A stretch of DNA of 27,656 bases, taken from contig CAKUAK010000052.1 in NCBI GenBank assembly GCA_934636325.1, positions 1-27,656 on the forward strand, written 5' to 3'. Below are positions 7,438-16,397 of this stretch, piece after piece (positions within the stretch are counted from its first letter, which is position 1; each line of letters begins with the position of its first letter). The translations under genes were made by a program, and so were the position numbers. This stretch comes from an uncultured Eubacteriales bacterium. Lineage in GTDB: Bacteria; Bacillota; Clostridia; Oscillospirales; Butyricicoccaceae. Under the pieces are notes generated by a model that saw only the letters and a program-made list of their open reading frames with translations, was not told where the DNA came from and searched no databases.

Positions 7438-9510
7438 TCATTTCAGCTCAAATGTTTTCGAAGAGCCTTTTGCAATATAGTTTATCTCTGCCCCTGAAAA
7501 CAGCTTGTCAAAAGCATGTATATTACTTCCGTCTCCGCCGCAGACAAAAATATTTTCGGCCGATATACATTCATTCAGCCGCCGCATCTGATAATAATCC
7601 CAGGCAAAATCTCTGTCAAGAACGAGCACATCCACTCGACGCAGCTCATCGGGCATGTCGGCGAAGGCCAGCCCTCTCCTGCCGCCGCAAAGCCATGCGG
7701 TCTTATGGCCGCCGAGATCGGCAATATATGAGATCGCGCCGTTATCCCTTACAATATAGACGCCATCTATATTTGGGCTCTCTTCTTCCGCGGCTTGGTC
7801 AAAAATGTTGTCCGTCTCCATACGGCCACGAAGATAAAGGCTGTTCAAATAATCCTTTTCGATATAATTCCACTGTTCACTATTTCGAGGCAGAAATGCA
7901 GCGGCCTTTCCGGAATAATATATCATGGTCAGGCCTGAATCATATACCTCTATATCGGTAACGGTGCGTTCGTGAACAACATGCGCCGCAAAAAGCATCA
8001 GGATAGACGCTAATGTCAGGACAACAGTACCCACCCTGAGCTTCGGACGAATAAGGTATCCAAAGGCTAACAGGCCATAACAGACCGCCATGACGGCAAG
8101 GGCCGGATAATTGCCCGAAGAAATCGACGAAAGATGTATCCCTGCAAAAAGATATATCAGAGAAATAAAACCCTTTGAAGCATACGCCGGTATAAAAGCC
8201 AGCAGCGCCGCTGCCGGAGGAAAAACCGAGGCGGCAAATACAAGTATGACCCCGGATGACATTATTACCGGCACCATCCATAGCACCGCCAGATTGCTCA
8301 AAGGCGATATAACAGATATACGGTCAAAGGAGATCGCAGAGATCGGGAAAGAACCCAATGTGGCCGACAGCGACGCCGCCAAGCTCATGAGGATTCCCCG
8401 CACCGCCTTATTTTTGGTCAGCTTTATGGGCAGGAATGCATTGAGGGTCCTTAAAATCGGACTGTAGAACAGCATGATGCCGGCCACCGCCGCAAAGGAG
8501 AGCTGAAGCGACACGGAAAGTATCGCCGTGGGGTCGAAAGCAAGAATAAGCACAAGTGCTGCCGAAAGGGTCGTTGCCCCATCGCTTTCCCGGTCAAAGG
8601 CAAAAGCCCCCAATGCAATGGCCGCCATAAGCAAAGCGCGCAAAACCGGCGGATTCATCCCGGTCGACATGCCGAAAAATAGCATGACCGGAAGCGCGGC
8701 TATCATACCATGCTTCCGGCCGAGCAGATATACTCCGGCCGCCGCAATGAATCCGATATGCATGCCGGACACCGCCGTGATATGGGATGTGCCGCTCAGG
8801 CTGAGTGCATTTTTCAGCCGTATACTCATTTCGCTCTTGCTGCCGGTCAGCAGAGCTTTGAGCAGGGCGGCCTGATCCCCTTCAAGATAGGCGTCTATGA
8901 TACTCTGTATTTTGTGAGAGAAATACTTTGGATAGTATTTTATCGGCCTTTCCGATGTATCAAGGCCAATCTTCCCCGCCGATGCTCTGACTGTCAGAAA
9001 CTCTTTTTCGGCGGCCGAGGATGTGAAATATTCGTCCGACTGCATGGCCAGCTTTCCGTTGACAACTATATTGTCGCCCGGGCAGAGATCATCCGCAATA
9101 TCATAGACGATCAGCGTCACCTTTTGTTTATGTCCCTCGCCGGAAAGCAGGCCTTCATAGATGGTGCTTTGTGACGCGGCACGCGGATAGGATGTGATCT
9201 CTATCCGAAACTCGCCCTTTTGCCCGGCCAATTTTAAGGCATCGGAGTATACGCCGTAAATGTTAAAATAAAACAATGCGGCTGCCGCCATCCAGGCGAG
9301 AATGACCGTGACGATCCCGTGCTTCGGTCGGCTTATCACCGAGAGCAGAATAACAAAAACAACTGAAGCAGCGCCGGAAAGGCAAAGCGCCAGCTTCAGA
9401 TCGCATAGATTACCGCATAAACAAAAAAGGATAACAGAAAAAGCGGCGGCAAAGCAGGCAAGTTTTCTGCCTGCCGCCGCTTTGCCAAACCGCTTTATCA
9501 GATCGAACAT
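7438..9510 (-). CDS. comEC: ComEC/Rec2 family DNA-uptake channel with degenerate C-terminal domain
   Basis: A 690-aa polytopic membrane protein. An N-terminal DUF4131 region (about 20-180) precedes the Competence domain (about 205-475), which has the diagnostic LTGSKSEMS and SGTSHITAVSGMHIGF blocks (about 221-254). Several membrane helices follow to about 510. In ComEC the C-terminal domain is metallo-beta-lactamase-like and may act as a nuclease. Here residues 517-690 keep the general order (DIEVYDSGLTMIYYSG, later VDVLVLDRDFAW where families have a conserved HHG-type block) but lack an HxHxDH metal site. The gene starts six bases after the HIT stop with only a weak AAGG site, suggesting coupling. 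No comEA or pilus genes are in view. Confidence 0.93.
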   Translation of the reverse strand: MFDLIKRFGKAAAGRKLACFAAAFSVILFCLCGNLCDLKLALCLSGAASVVFVILLSVISRPKHGIVTVILAWMAAAALFYFNIYGVYSDALKLAGQKGEFRIEITSYPRAASQSTIYEGLLSGEGHKQKVTLIVYDIADDLCPGDNIVVNGKLAMQSDEYFTSSAAEKEFLTVRASAGKIGLDTSERPIKYYPKYFSHKIQSIIDAYLEGDQAALLKALLTGSKSEMSIRLKNALSLSGTSHITAVSGMHIGFIAAAGVYLLGRKHGMIAALPVMLFFGMSTGMNPPVLRALLMAAIALGAFAFDRESDGATTLSAALVLILAFDPTAILSVSLQLSFAAVAGIMLFYSPILRTLNAFLPIKLTKNKAVRGILMSLAASLSATLGSFPISAISFDRISVISPLSNLAVLWMVPVIMSSGVILVFAASVFPPAAALLAFIPAYASKGFISLIYLFAGIHLSSISSGNYPALAVMAVCYGLLAFGYLIRPKLRVGTVVLTLASILMLFAAHVVHERTVTDIEVYDSGLTMIYYSGKAAAFLPRNSEQWNYIEKDYLNSLYLRGRMETDNIFDQAAEEESPNIDGVYIVRDNGAISYIADLGGHKTAWLCGGRRGLAFADMPDELRRVDVLVLDRDFAWDYYQMRRLNECISAENIFVCGGDGSNIHAFDKLFSGAEINYIAKGSSKTFELK

Positions 9511-9516
9511 ATAGCC

Positions 9517-9858
9517 TTAGGCCATCGGGCCCAGAACTTTTCCGCCCAGGATATGAAAATGTATGTGCCTGACGGTCTGCCCCGCATCTGCGCCGCAGTT
9601 GCAGACGACCCTGTAACCGCCGGTAAGACCGACGCTCAACGCGATCTTGGGGATGCTCTCAAAAATGTGAGCTACAACGGCGCTGTTTTCGGCCGAGATC
9701 TCATCCATACCGGCTGCGCAATGATCTTTGGGAATAATAACAATATGGACAGGGGCCTGGGGCTCTATATCGTAAAAGGCGAGTATCTTATCGTCCTCGT
9801 ATGCCTTTTTGCTGGGTATTTCACCCGCCGCTATTTTACAGAAAATGCAGTTGTTCAT
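9517..9858 (-). CDS. HIT (histidine triad) family hydrolase, Hint-like
   Basis: A 113-aa cytoplasmic protein with the full Hint layout: CIFCKIAAGEIPS near the start, VHIVIIPKDH in the middle, and the histidine triad VRHIHFHILGG with His98, His100 and His102. Hint proteins hydrolyse AMP-linked phosphoramidates and aminoacyl-AMP adducts. The neighbour 17 bp upstream, alaS, makes aminoacyl-AMP as an intermediate, so clean-up of such adducts is a reasonable inference but no more than that. GAGGA lies nine bases before the ATG. Confidence 0.95.
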   Translation of the reverse strand: MNNCIFCKIAAGEIPSKKAYEDDKILAFYDIEPQAPVHIVIIPKDHCAAGMDEISAENSAVVAHIFESIPKIALSVGLTGGYRVVCNCGADAGQTVRHIHFHILGGKVLGPMA

Positions 9859-9875
9859 TTATACATCCTCTTTTC

Positions 9876-12518
9876 TTATTTCTTTATCATCTCGGAGACG
9901 ATATTATTAACAGCTTCAAGGGCCTCCTCCAGCTTGGCGGGATCCTTGCCGCCAGCCGTTGCGCTGTCGGGGCGTCCGCCACCGCCGCCGCCGGCGATCT
10001 TGGCGACCTGCTTAAGGATGTTGCCGGCATGAGCTCCGGCCTTTACGGCGCCTTCGCCGCAGACAGCGGCAAAGTTGACCTTGGAATCGCTGATGACACT
10101 GCCCAGAACACAGACGACATTCGGACCCCTGTCCTTTACCTTAGCGGCCAGATCTCGCATCTCGTCCATATTTGAAATGTCCACCTTTGCGGCAATGACC
10201 TTTATATCACCCTGTACCTGCGCAAAGTTAAAGAGCTCGACCGCCTTTGCCGAGGCCAGACGGGCGGTAAGCTGATCCTTTTCATGGCTGATCTGGCGCA
10301 GCTCGGTCATCATCTGCATGGCTCTGCGCGTAAGCTCGGCGGGAGAGGTCTTAAGGACCTCGGCTGCCTTTGCAAGGTTATCATTGACCTGACGGAAAAT
10401 CTGTGTGACAGCCTTTCCGCATACGGCCTCTATCCTTCTCACGCCGGCCGCGGCCGAAACTTCGCTGACGATCTTGAATGCGCCGATCTTGGCGGTGTTG
10501 GTCAGATGTGTACCGCCGCAAAGCTCGGTGGAATAATCGCCCATCCTTACGACGCGAACGATGCTGCCGTATTTTTCGCCGAACAGCGCCATAGCGCCGA
10601 GCTTCTTTGCCTCGTCGATGGGCATTTCTGTCGTTACTATGTCATATCCGCTGAGCGCGGCATTGTTGACGATATCCTCGACCCTGTTGAGCTCATCGGG
10701 GGTAAGAGCCGAAAAATGTGTAAAGTCGAACCTGAGACGATCGGGCTCGACAAGCGAACCTGCCTGTTCGACATGGCTGCCGAGGACTTCACGCAGGGCT
10801 CTCTGGAGCATATGTGTCGCCGAGTGGGCCCTTGAAACCCCCATCCTGCGCTCTGCGTCGACCGATGACGTGACCTCATCTCCGACCGAAAGCTCACCCT
10901 TTACGATATGGACCATATGCATGAAGCGGCCGTCGCCCGTCTTTGTGACATTGCTTACCTCTGCCGAACCGTTTTTGAAGGTCAGAACGCCGTGGTCGGC
11001 GACCTGTCCGCCGCTTTCGGCGTAAAGAGGCGTTTTATCAAGAAATACCGTGACGTCGTCCCCTTCAACGGCATTGGAGCTGAACTCGCCTTCTCTGACG
11101 ATGGCAAGAACACTGCCCTTGTCCTCCAGCTTCTCATAGCCGGTGAACACCGTTGCCGGGATATCCTGAAGCGAAAGGCCGCTGCCTTCCCATCCGAGGA
11201 AGGTCGTATTGCCGCGGGCCTCCTTGGCGCGTTTTTTCTGCTCCTGCATACAGGCATCAAAGCCTTCACGATCGACAGTCAGGCCCTGCTCTTCGAGGAT
11301 CTCTATCGTAAGATCTATGGGGAATCCGTCGGTGTCATAAAGCCTGAAGGCATCCTGGCCGTCGAGCTGTGTCTTTCCCTCGGCCTTAAGGTCGGCTATC
11401 AGGGATTCCAGCTTGACAAGGCCGCTTTCAATGGTAGCGCCGAAACGCTCTTCCTCGTTCTTTATGAGCTTTACTATATAATCATGCTTTTCACGGAGCT
11501 GGGGATAAGCACCCTCGTTCTCGTTGATGACAGTTTCGCAGACCTCGTAAAGGAAGGGCTTTGTAACGCCGAGCAGACGGCCGTGGCGGGCGGCCCTTCT
11601 AAGCAGGCGGCGAAGGATATAGCCTCTGCCCTCGTTGGAAGGCATAACGCCGTCGCAGACCAGCATGGTCGAGCTCCTGATGTGATCGGTGATGATCCTC
11701 AGCGAAACATCTTTTTTGGCGTCGCTGCCGTACTGGACATTGCATATTCTCGAGACATGTTCTGTGATGCGCTTGATGGTATCGACGTCAAAGAGAGAAT
11801 CGACCTCCTGCATGATGCAGGCAAGACGCTCCATTCCCATGCCCGTGTCGATATTTTTATGGGCCAGCGGCGTATAGTTGCCCTTGCCATCGTTATTATA
11901 CTGGCTGAAAACCAGATTCCAGAACTCTATATACCTGTCACAGTCGCATCCGACAAAGCAATCAGGGTTATCGCATTTATACTGCTCGCCGCGGTCGAAA
12001 TATATCTCCGAGCAGGGGCCGCAGGGGCCGGAACCGATCTCCCAGAAGTTATCCGCTTTACCGAAGCGTACCATGTGATCGGGGGCAACGCCGATCTCTT
12101 TTGTCCAGATATCATATGCCTCGTCATCATCGACATAGACCGAAACATAAAGGCGGTCGACCGGAAGCTCGAGCTTCTGTGTGATGAACTCCCATGCCCA
12201 CGTGCAGGCCTCTCTCTTGAAATAATCGCCGAAGGAGAAGTTGCCGAGCATTTCGAAATATGTGCCATGGCGGGCATCCTTGCCGACATTGTCGATATCA
12301 AGGGTGCGGATACACTTCTGGCATGTGGTGACACGCCTGGCGGGCGGCTCCTGCTCGCCTGTGAAATAAGGCTTGAGCGGGGCCATACCGGCATTTATAA
12401 GAAGCAGGGACTGGTCATGCTGAGGCACAAGCGGAAAGCTGTCGAGCCTGAGATGCCCCTTGCTTTCAAAAAAGCTGAGGTACATCTCCCTCAATTCGTT
12501 AAGTCCGAGTTTTTTCAT
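9876..12518 (-). CDS. alaS: alanine--tRNA ligase
   Basis: An 880-aa AlaRS of standard full length; it charges tRNA-Ala and hydrolyses Ser/Gly-tRNA-Ala. The class II catalytic domain (1-about 245) includes RTLDIDNVGKDARHGTYFEM and the motif 3 region GMGMERLACI. The tRNA-recognition domain (about 250-460) follows. The editing domain keeps its zinc ligands His565 and His569 (HSATH), Cys667 and His671 (CGGTH). A C-terminal DHHA1/C-Ala domain (about 740-880) contains the normal Gly-rich run. The ATG has AAGG eight bases upstream. No T-box precedes it, as it sits inside the operon 16 bp after the U32 gene. In Bacillus subtilis the alaS region also carries ireB, mltG and the U32 genes. Confidence 0.98.
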   Translation of the reverse strand: MKKLGLNELREMYLSFFESKGHLRLDSFPLVPQHDQSLLLINAGMAPLKPYFTGEQEPPARRVTTCQKCIRTLDIDNVGKDARHGTYFEMLGNFSFGDYFKREACTWAWEFITQKLELPVDRLYVSVYVDDDEAYDIWTKEIGVAPDHMVRFGKADNFWEIGSGPCGPCSEIYFDRGEQYKCDNPDCFVGCDCDRYIEFWNLVFSQYNNDGKGNYTPLAHKNIDTGMGMERLACIMQEVDSLFDVDTIKRITEHVSRICNVQYGSDAKKDVSLRIITDHIRSSTMLVCDGVMPSNEGRGYILRRLLRRAARHGRLLGVTKPFLYEVCETVINENEGAYPQLREKHDYIVKLIKNEEERFGATIESGLVKLESLIADLKAEGKTQLDGQDAFRLYDTDGFPIDLTIEILEEQGLTVDREGFDACMQEQKKRAKEARGNTTFLGWEGSGLSLQDIPATVFTGYEKLEDKGSVLAIVREGEFSSNAVEGDDVTVFLDKTPLYAESGGQVADHGVLTFKNGSAEVSNVTKTGDGRFMHMVHIVKGELSVGDEVTSSVDAERRMGVSRAHSATHMLQRALREVLGSHVEQAGSLVEPDRLRFDFTHFSALTPDELNRVEDIVNNAALSGYDIVTTEMPIDEAKKLGAMALFGEKYGSIVRVVRMGDYSTELCGGTHLTNTAKIGAFKIVSEVSAAAGVRRIEAVCGKAVTQIFRQVNDNLAKAAEVLKTSPAELTRRAMQMMTELRQISHEKDQLTARLASAKAVELFNFAQVQGDIKVIAAKVDISNMDEMRDLAAKVKDRGPNVVCVLGSVISDSKVNFAAVCGEGAVKAGAHAGNILKQVAKIAGGGGGGRPDSATAGGKDPAKLEEALEAVNNIVSEMIKK

Positions 12519-12534
12519 TGTATTAACCTTCTTT

Positions 12535-13755
12535 TTAAACTGATTTTTTTCTTATAACAGACATTTCCGCGGCATCCTCCGGCACACGGAGATATAGCTC
12601 CATTTTAGGATGGGGCGCCGAATCCAGCGGAGTCATATCCATATCATACATATCTTCGGCAATAAAATCAACAGGGTCTTTCCCGGGAGACAGCAGTTCG
12701 AGCCTCTCGCCCTTTGAAAACTTGTTTTTCTGCACCACCCTGCACAGTCCGTTTTCCTCCCGGCCGAGAACATATGCACAGACATCCCAATCGCGGATAT
12801 AAGCGGCATCGTCGCGGTATTCTCCGTTTTTATCATCGTGAAAATAAAATCCGGTGTAGTAATCGCGGTGGCTGACCTTATAGACCTCATTTTTTATAAC
12901 ATCGGGCAGGATATACCGGCTGCCTTCGGCGGCATATTTGTCGACTGCGCGGCGATAGGCATTTGTTATAACGGCCGCGTAATAGGCCGTCTTGACCCGA
13001 CCCTCGATCTTGAAGCTGTCGATACCGGCATTGACCAGCTCGGGGATGTGGTCGATAAGGCACATATCCTTCGAGTTGAACACATATGTTCCGCGCTCAT
13101 CCTCAAATACCGGGTAATACTGCCCCGGACGCTTTTCTTCAACCACAGCGTAATTCCAGCGGCAGGGCTGGGCGCAGTTGCCGTGATTGGCGTCCCTTCC
13201 GGCCATAACATTTGAAAGCAGACAGCGGCCGGAATAAGAAATGCACATCGAGCCATGAACAAATGTCTCAAGCTCCAGCGAGGACGGCGTCCTCGCCCGT
13301 ATTTCGGCGATATCCTCGAGGGGAAGCTCCCTTGCAAGGACGATGCGGTCGGCGCCCATATCATGGAACATGCATGCCGAGCTGTAATTGACGATGCTGG
13401 CCTGGGTGCTGATATGCAGCTTTACATGGGGCGCATGCTTTTTAACAAGAGGAATGACCCCGATATCGGCAACTATCACAGCGTTGACACCTATCTCATC
13501 AAGATATGTCAGATATTCAGGCAGAGCGTCGATCTCTGAGTTGCGGGGCATGACATTGACCGTCACAAAGCATTTTACCCCGCGCTCATGGCAATACTTT
13601 ACGGCCTTTGAAAGCTCATCGCTGTCAAAATTGCCCGATGCCGTCCGCATGCCGTATGTTTTACCGGCCATATAAACGGCATCGGCGCCGTACTCGACGG
13701 CGAAACGCAGCTTTTCAAAATCGCCGGCCGGCGAGAGTATTTCCGGTTTTTTCAT
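12535..13755 (-). CDS. trhP: U32 family protein, likely tRNA hydroxylation protein TrhP
   Basis: A 406-aa member of the U32 'peptidase' family. It has the N-terminal barrel start (PEILSPAGDFEKLRFAVEYG), the VHGSMCISYSGRCLLSN signature, and the cysteine set Cys171, Cys178, Cys194 and Cys198 (GNCAQPCRW) that in this family holds an Fe-S centre. The length matches YrrO/TrhP2 of B. subtilis, which together with a partner uses prephenate to form 5-hydroxyuridine at tRNA position 34. A rRNA-hydroxylating relative (RlhA) is the main alternative. Its place next to mltG and alaS matches the B. subtilis yrrL-yrrO region. No second U32 gene or TrmR methyltransferase is seen here. AAAGGGGG lies six bases before the ATG. 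Confidence 0.87.
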   Translation of the reverse strand: MKKPEILSPAGDFEKLRFAVEYGADAVYMAGKTYGMRTASGNFDSDELSKAVKYCHERGVKCFVTVNVMPRNSEIDALPEYLTYLDEIGVNAVIVADIGVIPLVKKHAPHVKLHISTQASIVNYSSACMFHDMGADRIVLARELPLEDIAEIRARTPSSLELETFVHGSMCISYSGRCLLSNVMAGRDANHGNCAQPCRWNYAVVEEKRPGQYYPVFEDERGTYVFNSKDMCLIDHIPELVNAGIDSFKIEGRVKTAYYAAVITNAYRRAVDKYAAEGSRYILPDVIKNEVYKVSHRDYYTGFYFHDDKNGEYRDDAAYIRDWDVCAYVLGREENGLCRVVQKNKFSKGERLELLSPGKDPVDFIAEDMYDMDMTPLDSAPHPKMELYLRVPEDAAEMSVIRKKSV

Positions 13756-13766
13756 ATATACCCCCT

Positions 13767-14852
13767 TTACTGCCCGCCAACGCTGGCTACCGCCGCGTTG
13801 TGCTCTTCAAGGGTCTTGGAAAAGATATGGCTTCCGTCCCCCTTGGACACATAGTAATAATAGCTGTGACTTTCCGGAGATATCGCGGCGATCAGCGCGC
13901 CGACGCCGGGGTTGCATATGGCCGTCGGCGGCAGACCGGCATACTTTCTAAGGTTATACGGCGAATCTATCTGAAGGTCCTCTGCCGTCAGCTTTTCCTT
14001 GTGGCCCGTGACATAAAGCAGAGAGGCGTCGATATCGAGATAAGGATAAGACGCAGGGTTTTTGAGTCTGTTCCAGATAACGCCCGATATAGTTGCCTGC
14101 TCGCTGGCCAGCTTGGCTTCCTTTTCGATAAGCGAAGCAATGTTTACGACCTGCGCGATGGTCGTTCCATGCTCTTCGGTCAGCTTGCGCATCTCATCGG
14201 TATACTTGTTATTGAAGTTGTTGAGCATCTTGTTGATGGCGCTTACCGGACGCTCGTTGATATAAAACTCGTAGGTATCTGGGAACAGATATCCCTCGAG
14301 GCGATTCTCTGTCATGGGCACGTCGGCCAGGAACTCATGGGCGAAATCATAGGAATTGGCGGTGTCGATAAACTCGCTGCTGCCGCAGACCTTGCCCTTT
14401 TCGAGCAGCTCGGCGATCTGCTTTATCGTATATCCCTCCGGGATGGTTATCGTCACGGTCTCGGTCGAGGTATTCGAACGGCAAAGCTCGCTGATTATCT
14501 GGCCGTAATCCATGTTGCACGCGATATCGAACTCTCCCGTGCTGAAGCTGTCGGTATGCTTGAGGCTGGCATAGAGCTTGAAGGCCCATTTATAATCTAT
14601 CGCGCCCTCCGACTTGAGCATAGAGGCCACCTTGCTGACGCTGTCGCCCTTGGCAAGTGTTATCGTCACGACCTTATCGTCCTTGACGAGGCCGAACATG
14701 TCGTTGGCAACAAGTATCGCGACCGTCGATAAAATAAGCGACACACCAAGAACGAAAAGGATATAGACAACAGTAGACGACGCCGAAAAGGCGCGCTTCT
14801 TCCTGCGGCGCCGCGGCTCATCGGTATGGGTTGTTTTTCTGTTTTCCGACAT
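13767..14852 (-). CDS. mltG: endolytic murein transglycosylase MltG (YceG-like)
   Basis: A 361-aa single-pass membrane enzyme that cuts nascent glycan strands and sets their length. The frame is open further upstream, but that part runs through the CPBP gene end and has no family resemblance. The ATG at 14852, giving MSENRKTTHT, fits the family. A basic cytoplasmic stretch (RRRRKKR) is followed by a membrane helix (about 28-50), a LysM-like region (about 60-130, 132-155), and the YceG catalytic core. The catalytic Glu243 is in ASLIEKEA, and the YLDIDASLLY and GLPPTAICNPG blocks are conserved. A GGAG site lies 11 bases upstream, and the CPBP stop is 23 bp away. Confidence 0.95.
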   Translation of the reverse strand: MSENRKTTHTDEPRRRRKKRAFSASSTVVYILFVLGVSLILSTVAILVANDMFGLVKDDKVVTITLAKGDSVSKVASMLKSEGAIDYKWAFKLYASLKHTDSFSTGEFDIACNMDYGQIISELCRSNTSTETVTITIPEGYTIKQIAELLEKGKVCGSSEFIDTANSYDFAHEFLADVPMTENRLEGYLFPDTYEFYINERPVSAINKMLNNFNNKYTDEMRKLTEEHGTTIAQVVNIASLIEKEAKLASEQATISGVIWNRLKNPASYPYLDIDASLLYVTGHKEKLTAEDLQIDSPYNLRKYAGLPPTAICNPGVGALIAAISPESHSYYYYVSKGDGSHIFSKTLEEHNAAVASVGGQ

Positions 14853-14875
14853 AAAATCAAATCTCCATGCGCATC

Positions 14876-15745
14876 TTACGATGCAAGATAAAAGGTTTTC
14901 AAAGCAAATATTATGATCAATGCCCACAGTCCGGGTGAAAGAAAGATGGCCGAGACCGTCTGTGCGGCGCCTATATGCCTGATGCGCGGCACCCTGCCCC
15001 TTTCGACCAGCTTTTCCAGCCTTCCCATCGCAAGATAAAGAAAAATGAGAAAGAGGAACAGGACGATTATGACGAAATACTGCCACAGGCCGACGGCCGC
15101 ATATCTTTTGAGCAGATAGTTGACGCCGAAGGCCATCGCATTATTGATGCAGTGGGCGATAACGGCGGTCCATACCGATCCGGATGCATATGTCATATAT
15201 CCATAAACCATGCCGGCAGCGAACGGCCCGACGATATTGGACAGGTCGCCGTGGATCATGGCAAAGGCAAGTGCCGAAACGATCATTGCCGCATATGTGC
15301 CATCCGATTCGAGCCCCGAAAGCAGCCCACCGCGAAAGAAAAGCTCTTCGCATACGGCCGGGAAAAGGATCGACACCAGAAGCAGCTGCCATGTCGGCGC
15401 CCCGGCGCCCGATACTGCGTTCTGGACCAGGCCGCCAGAAAGAGTCTTTGCCGATATCCAATTCAAAAGAAAGCAGAATAGCGAAAGCGCCACCGCCGAA
15501 AGGACCGTCACGGTCAGATATCTCAGGCGGAACGGGCGAAAGCGATATGTCACGCCCTCTGTCCCCTTCATGCCGATAAGCATGACCGCCAGCGGGAAAA
15601 GAAAGGCCGCCGCTGTGGTCAGACCGTACATTTTAAGATCGACGGTGATATATTGGTTCTCGGCGGCATATTCAAACCCCAGAAGTATGGCAAGCGACAA
15701 AGCGGGCATAAAGGCCGGCAGGCGCGAATGTCTGCTGTTATCCAA
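14876..15745 (-). CDS. CPBP family intramembrane metalloprotease
   Basis: A 289-aa polytopic membrane protein of the CAAX-protease/bacteriocin-processing (ABI) family. The three motifs are visible in order: EExxxR at Glu133-Glu134-Arg138 (CEELFFRGG), FxxxH at Phe161-His165 (FAMIHGDL) and HxxxN at His198-Asn202. Hydrophobic segments surround them (about 14-32, 44-58, 72-96, 118-132, 152-166, 186-200, 216-240 and a C-terminal helix). Substrate unknown. The start is a TTG at 15745 that overlaps the tmk stop by eight bases (TTGGATAA), with AGGTG upstream. The first ATG is 12 codons later and would lack that coupling. It sits unexpectedly among housekeeping genes. Confidence 0.9.
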   Translation of the reverse strand: MDNSRHSRLPAFMPALSLAILLGFEYAAENQYITVDLKMYGLTTAAAFLFPLAVMLIGMKGTEGVTYRFRPFRLRYLTVTVLSAVALSLFCFLLNWISAKTLSGGLVQNAVSGAGAPTWQLLLVSILFPAVCEELFFRGGLLSGLESDGTYAAMIVSALAFAMIHGDLSNIVGPFAAGMVYGYMTYASGSVWTAVIAHCINNAMAFGVNYLLKRYAAVGLWQYFVIIVLFLFLIFLYLAMGRLEKLVERGRVPRIRHIGAAQTVSAIFLSPGLWALIIIFALKTFYLAS

Positions 15746-16397
15746 TTTGCAACACCTGTCCGATCTTTTCGAATACTTCCCTGTTGATCTCTTCAGGGGT
15801 GCGCAGTCCCTGCGGCCCAGCGCAGTCTATCTTATCCCATCCGTACCGGCGGCAGATATCAAGTGCATTCTCGCGGCAGCGCTGGAGATAGGCGTGATCC
15901 TTCTCGTGGATGTCGGCCGCGCCATGCCTTTTGTCGATCAGCTTAAAGGTCTCTTCAGCCGGCATATCGAGGAAAAGCACCTTATCGGGCGCGGGCAGCT
16001 CGAGCAGCCGATATTCAAAATCGAAGAGCCAGTCAAGGAACTTCTCCCTCTCGCTTCCCGACAGCTTCGAAGCCTGATGAACGGCATTGGAGGTCGTATA
16101 GCGGTCGGAAATGATTATCTCACCGGCCTCATAGGCCTCCTGCCAATCGGTGCGGAAGGATGCGAAACGGTCGACCGAGAAAAACACCGACGCGGCATAG
16201 GGATTGACGCTGTCCGCCTGTTCGCCGAAATCACCGGCCAGATACATTTTCAGAAGCGCCGAGGAGGGCTGGTCATAACGCGGAAAGCGCAGCCGTTTAT
16301 ATTTGAGGCCCATCGAATCGAACCGTCTGCAAAGAAGGTCGATCTGGGTCGATTTGCCGCTGCCGTCGGTGCCCTCCATTACGATGAACTTATGCAT
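15738..16397 (-). CDS. tmk: thymidylate kinase
   Basis: A 219-aa dTMP kinase that makes dTDP. It has the P-loop GTDGSGKST (9-17), the DRY motif at Asp98-Arg99-Tyr100 (ISDRYTTSNAVHQ, binding the dTMP phosphate side), a lid region with DKRHG, and a C-terminal helical end. It is directly downstream of thyX, so the two consecutive steps dUMP to dTMP to dTDP are encoded together. Its ATG overlaps the thyX stop by eight bases (ATGCATAA), and its own stop overlaps the next gene's start in the same way. Confidence 0.96.
   Translation of the reverse strand: MHKFIVMEGTDGSGKSTQIDLLCRRFDSMGLKYKRLRFPRYDQPSSALLKMYLAGDFGEQADSVNPYAASVFFSVDRFASFRTDWQEAYEAGEIIISDRYTTSNAVHQASKLSGSEREKFLDWLFDFEYRLLELPAPDKVLFLDMPAEETFKLIDKRHGAADIHEKDHAYLQRCRENALDICRRYGWDKIDCAGPQGLRTPEEINREVFEKIGQVLQIG

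Noticed and set aside
9960..10000. GC-rich repeat-like run encoding consecutive glycines in alaS
   Set aside because: A Gly-rich stretch is normal in the C-terminal domain of AlaRS.
10908..12557. A 549-codon open frame on the plus strand, antisense to alaS
   Set aside because: alaS on the minus strand has all catalytic and editing motifs over the same bases. The antisense frame has no recognisable domain and is explained by biased codon use.
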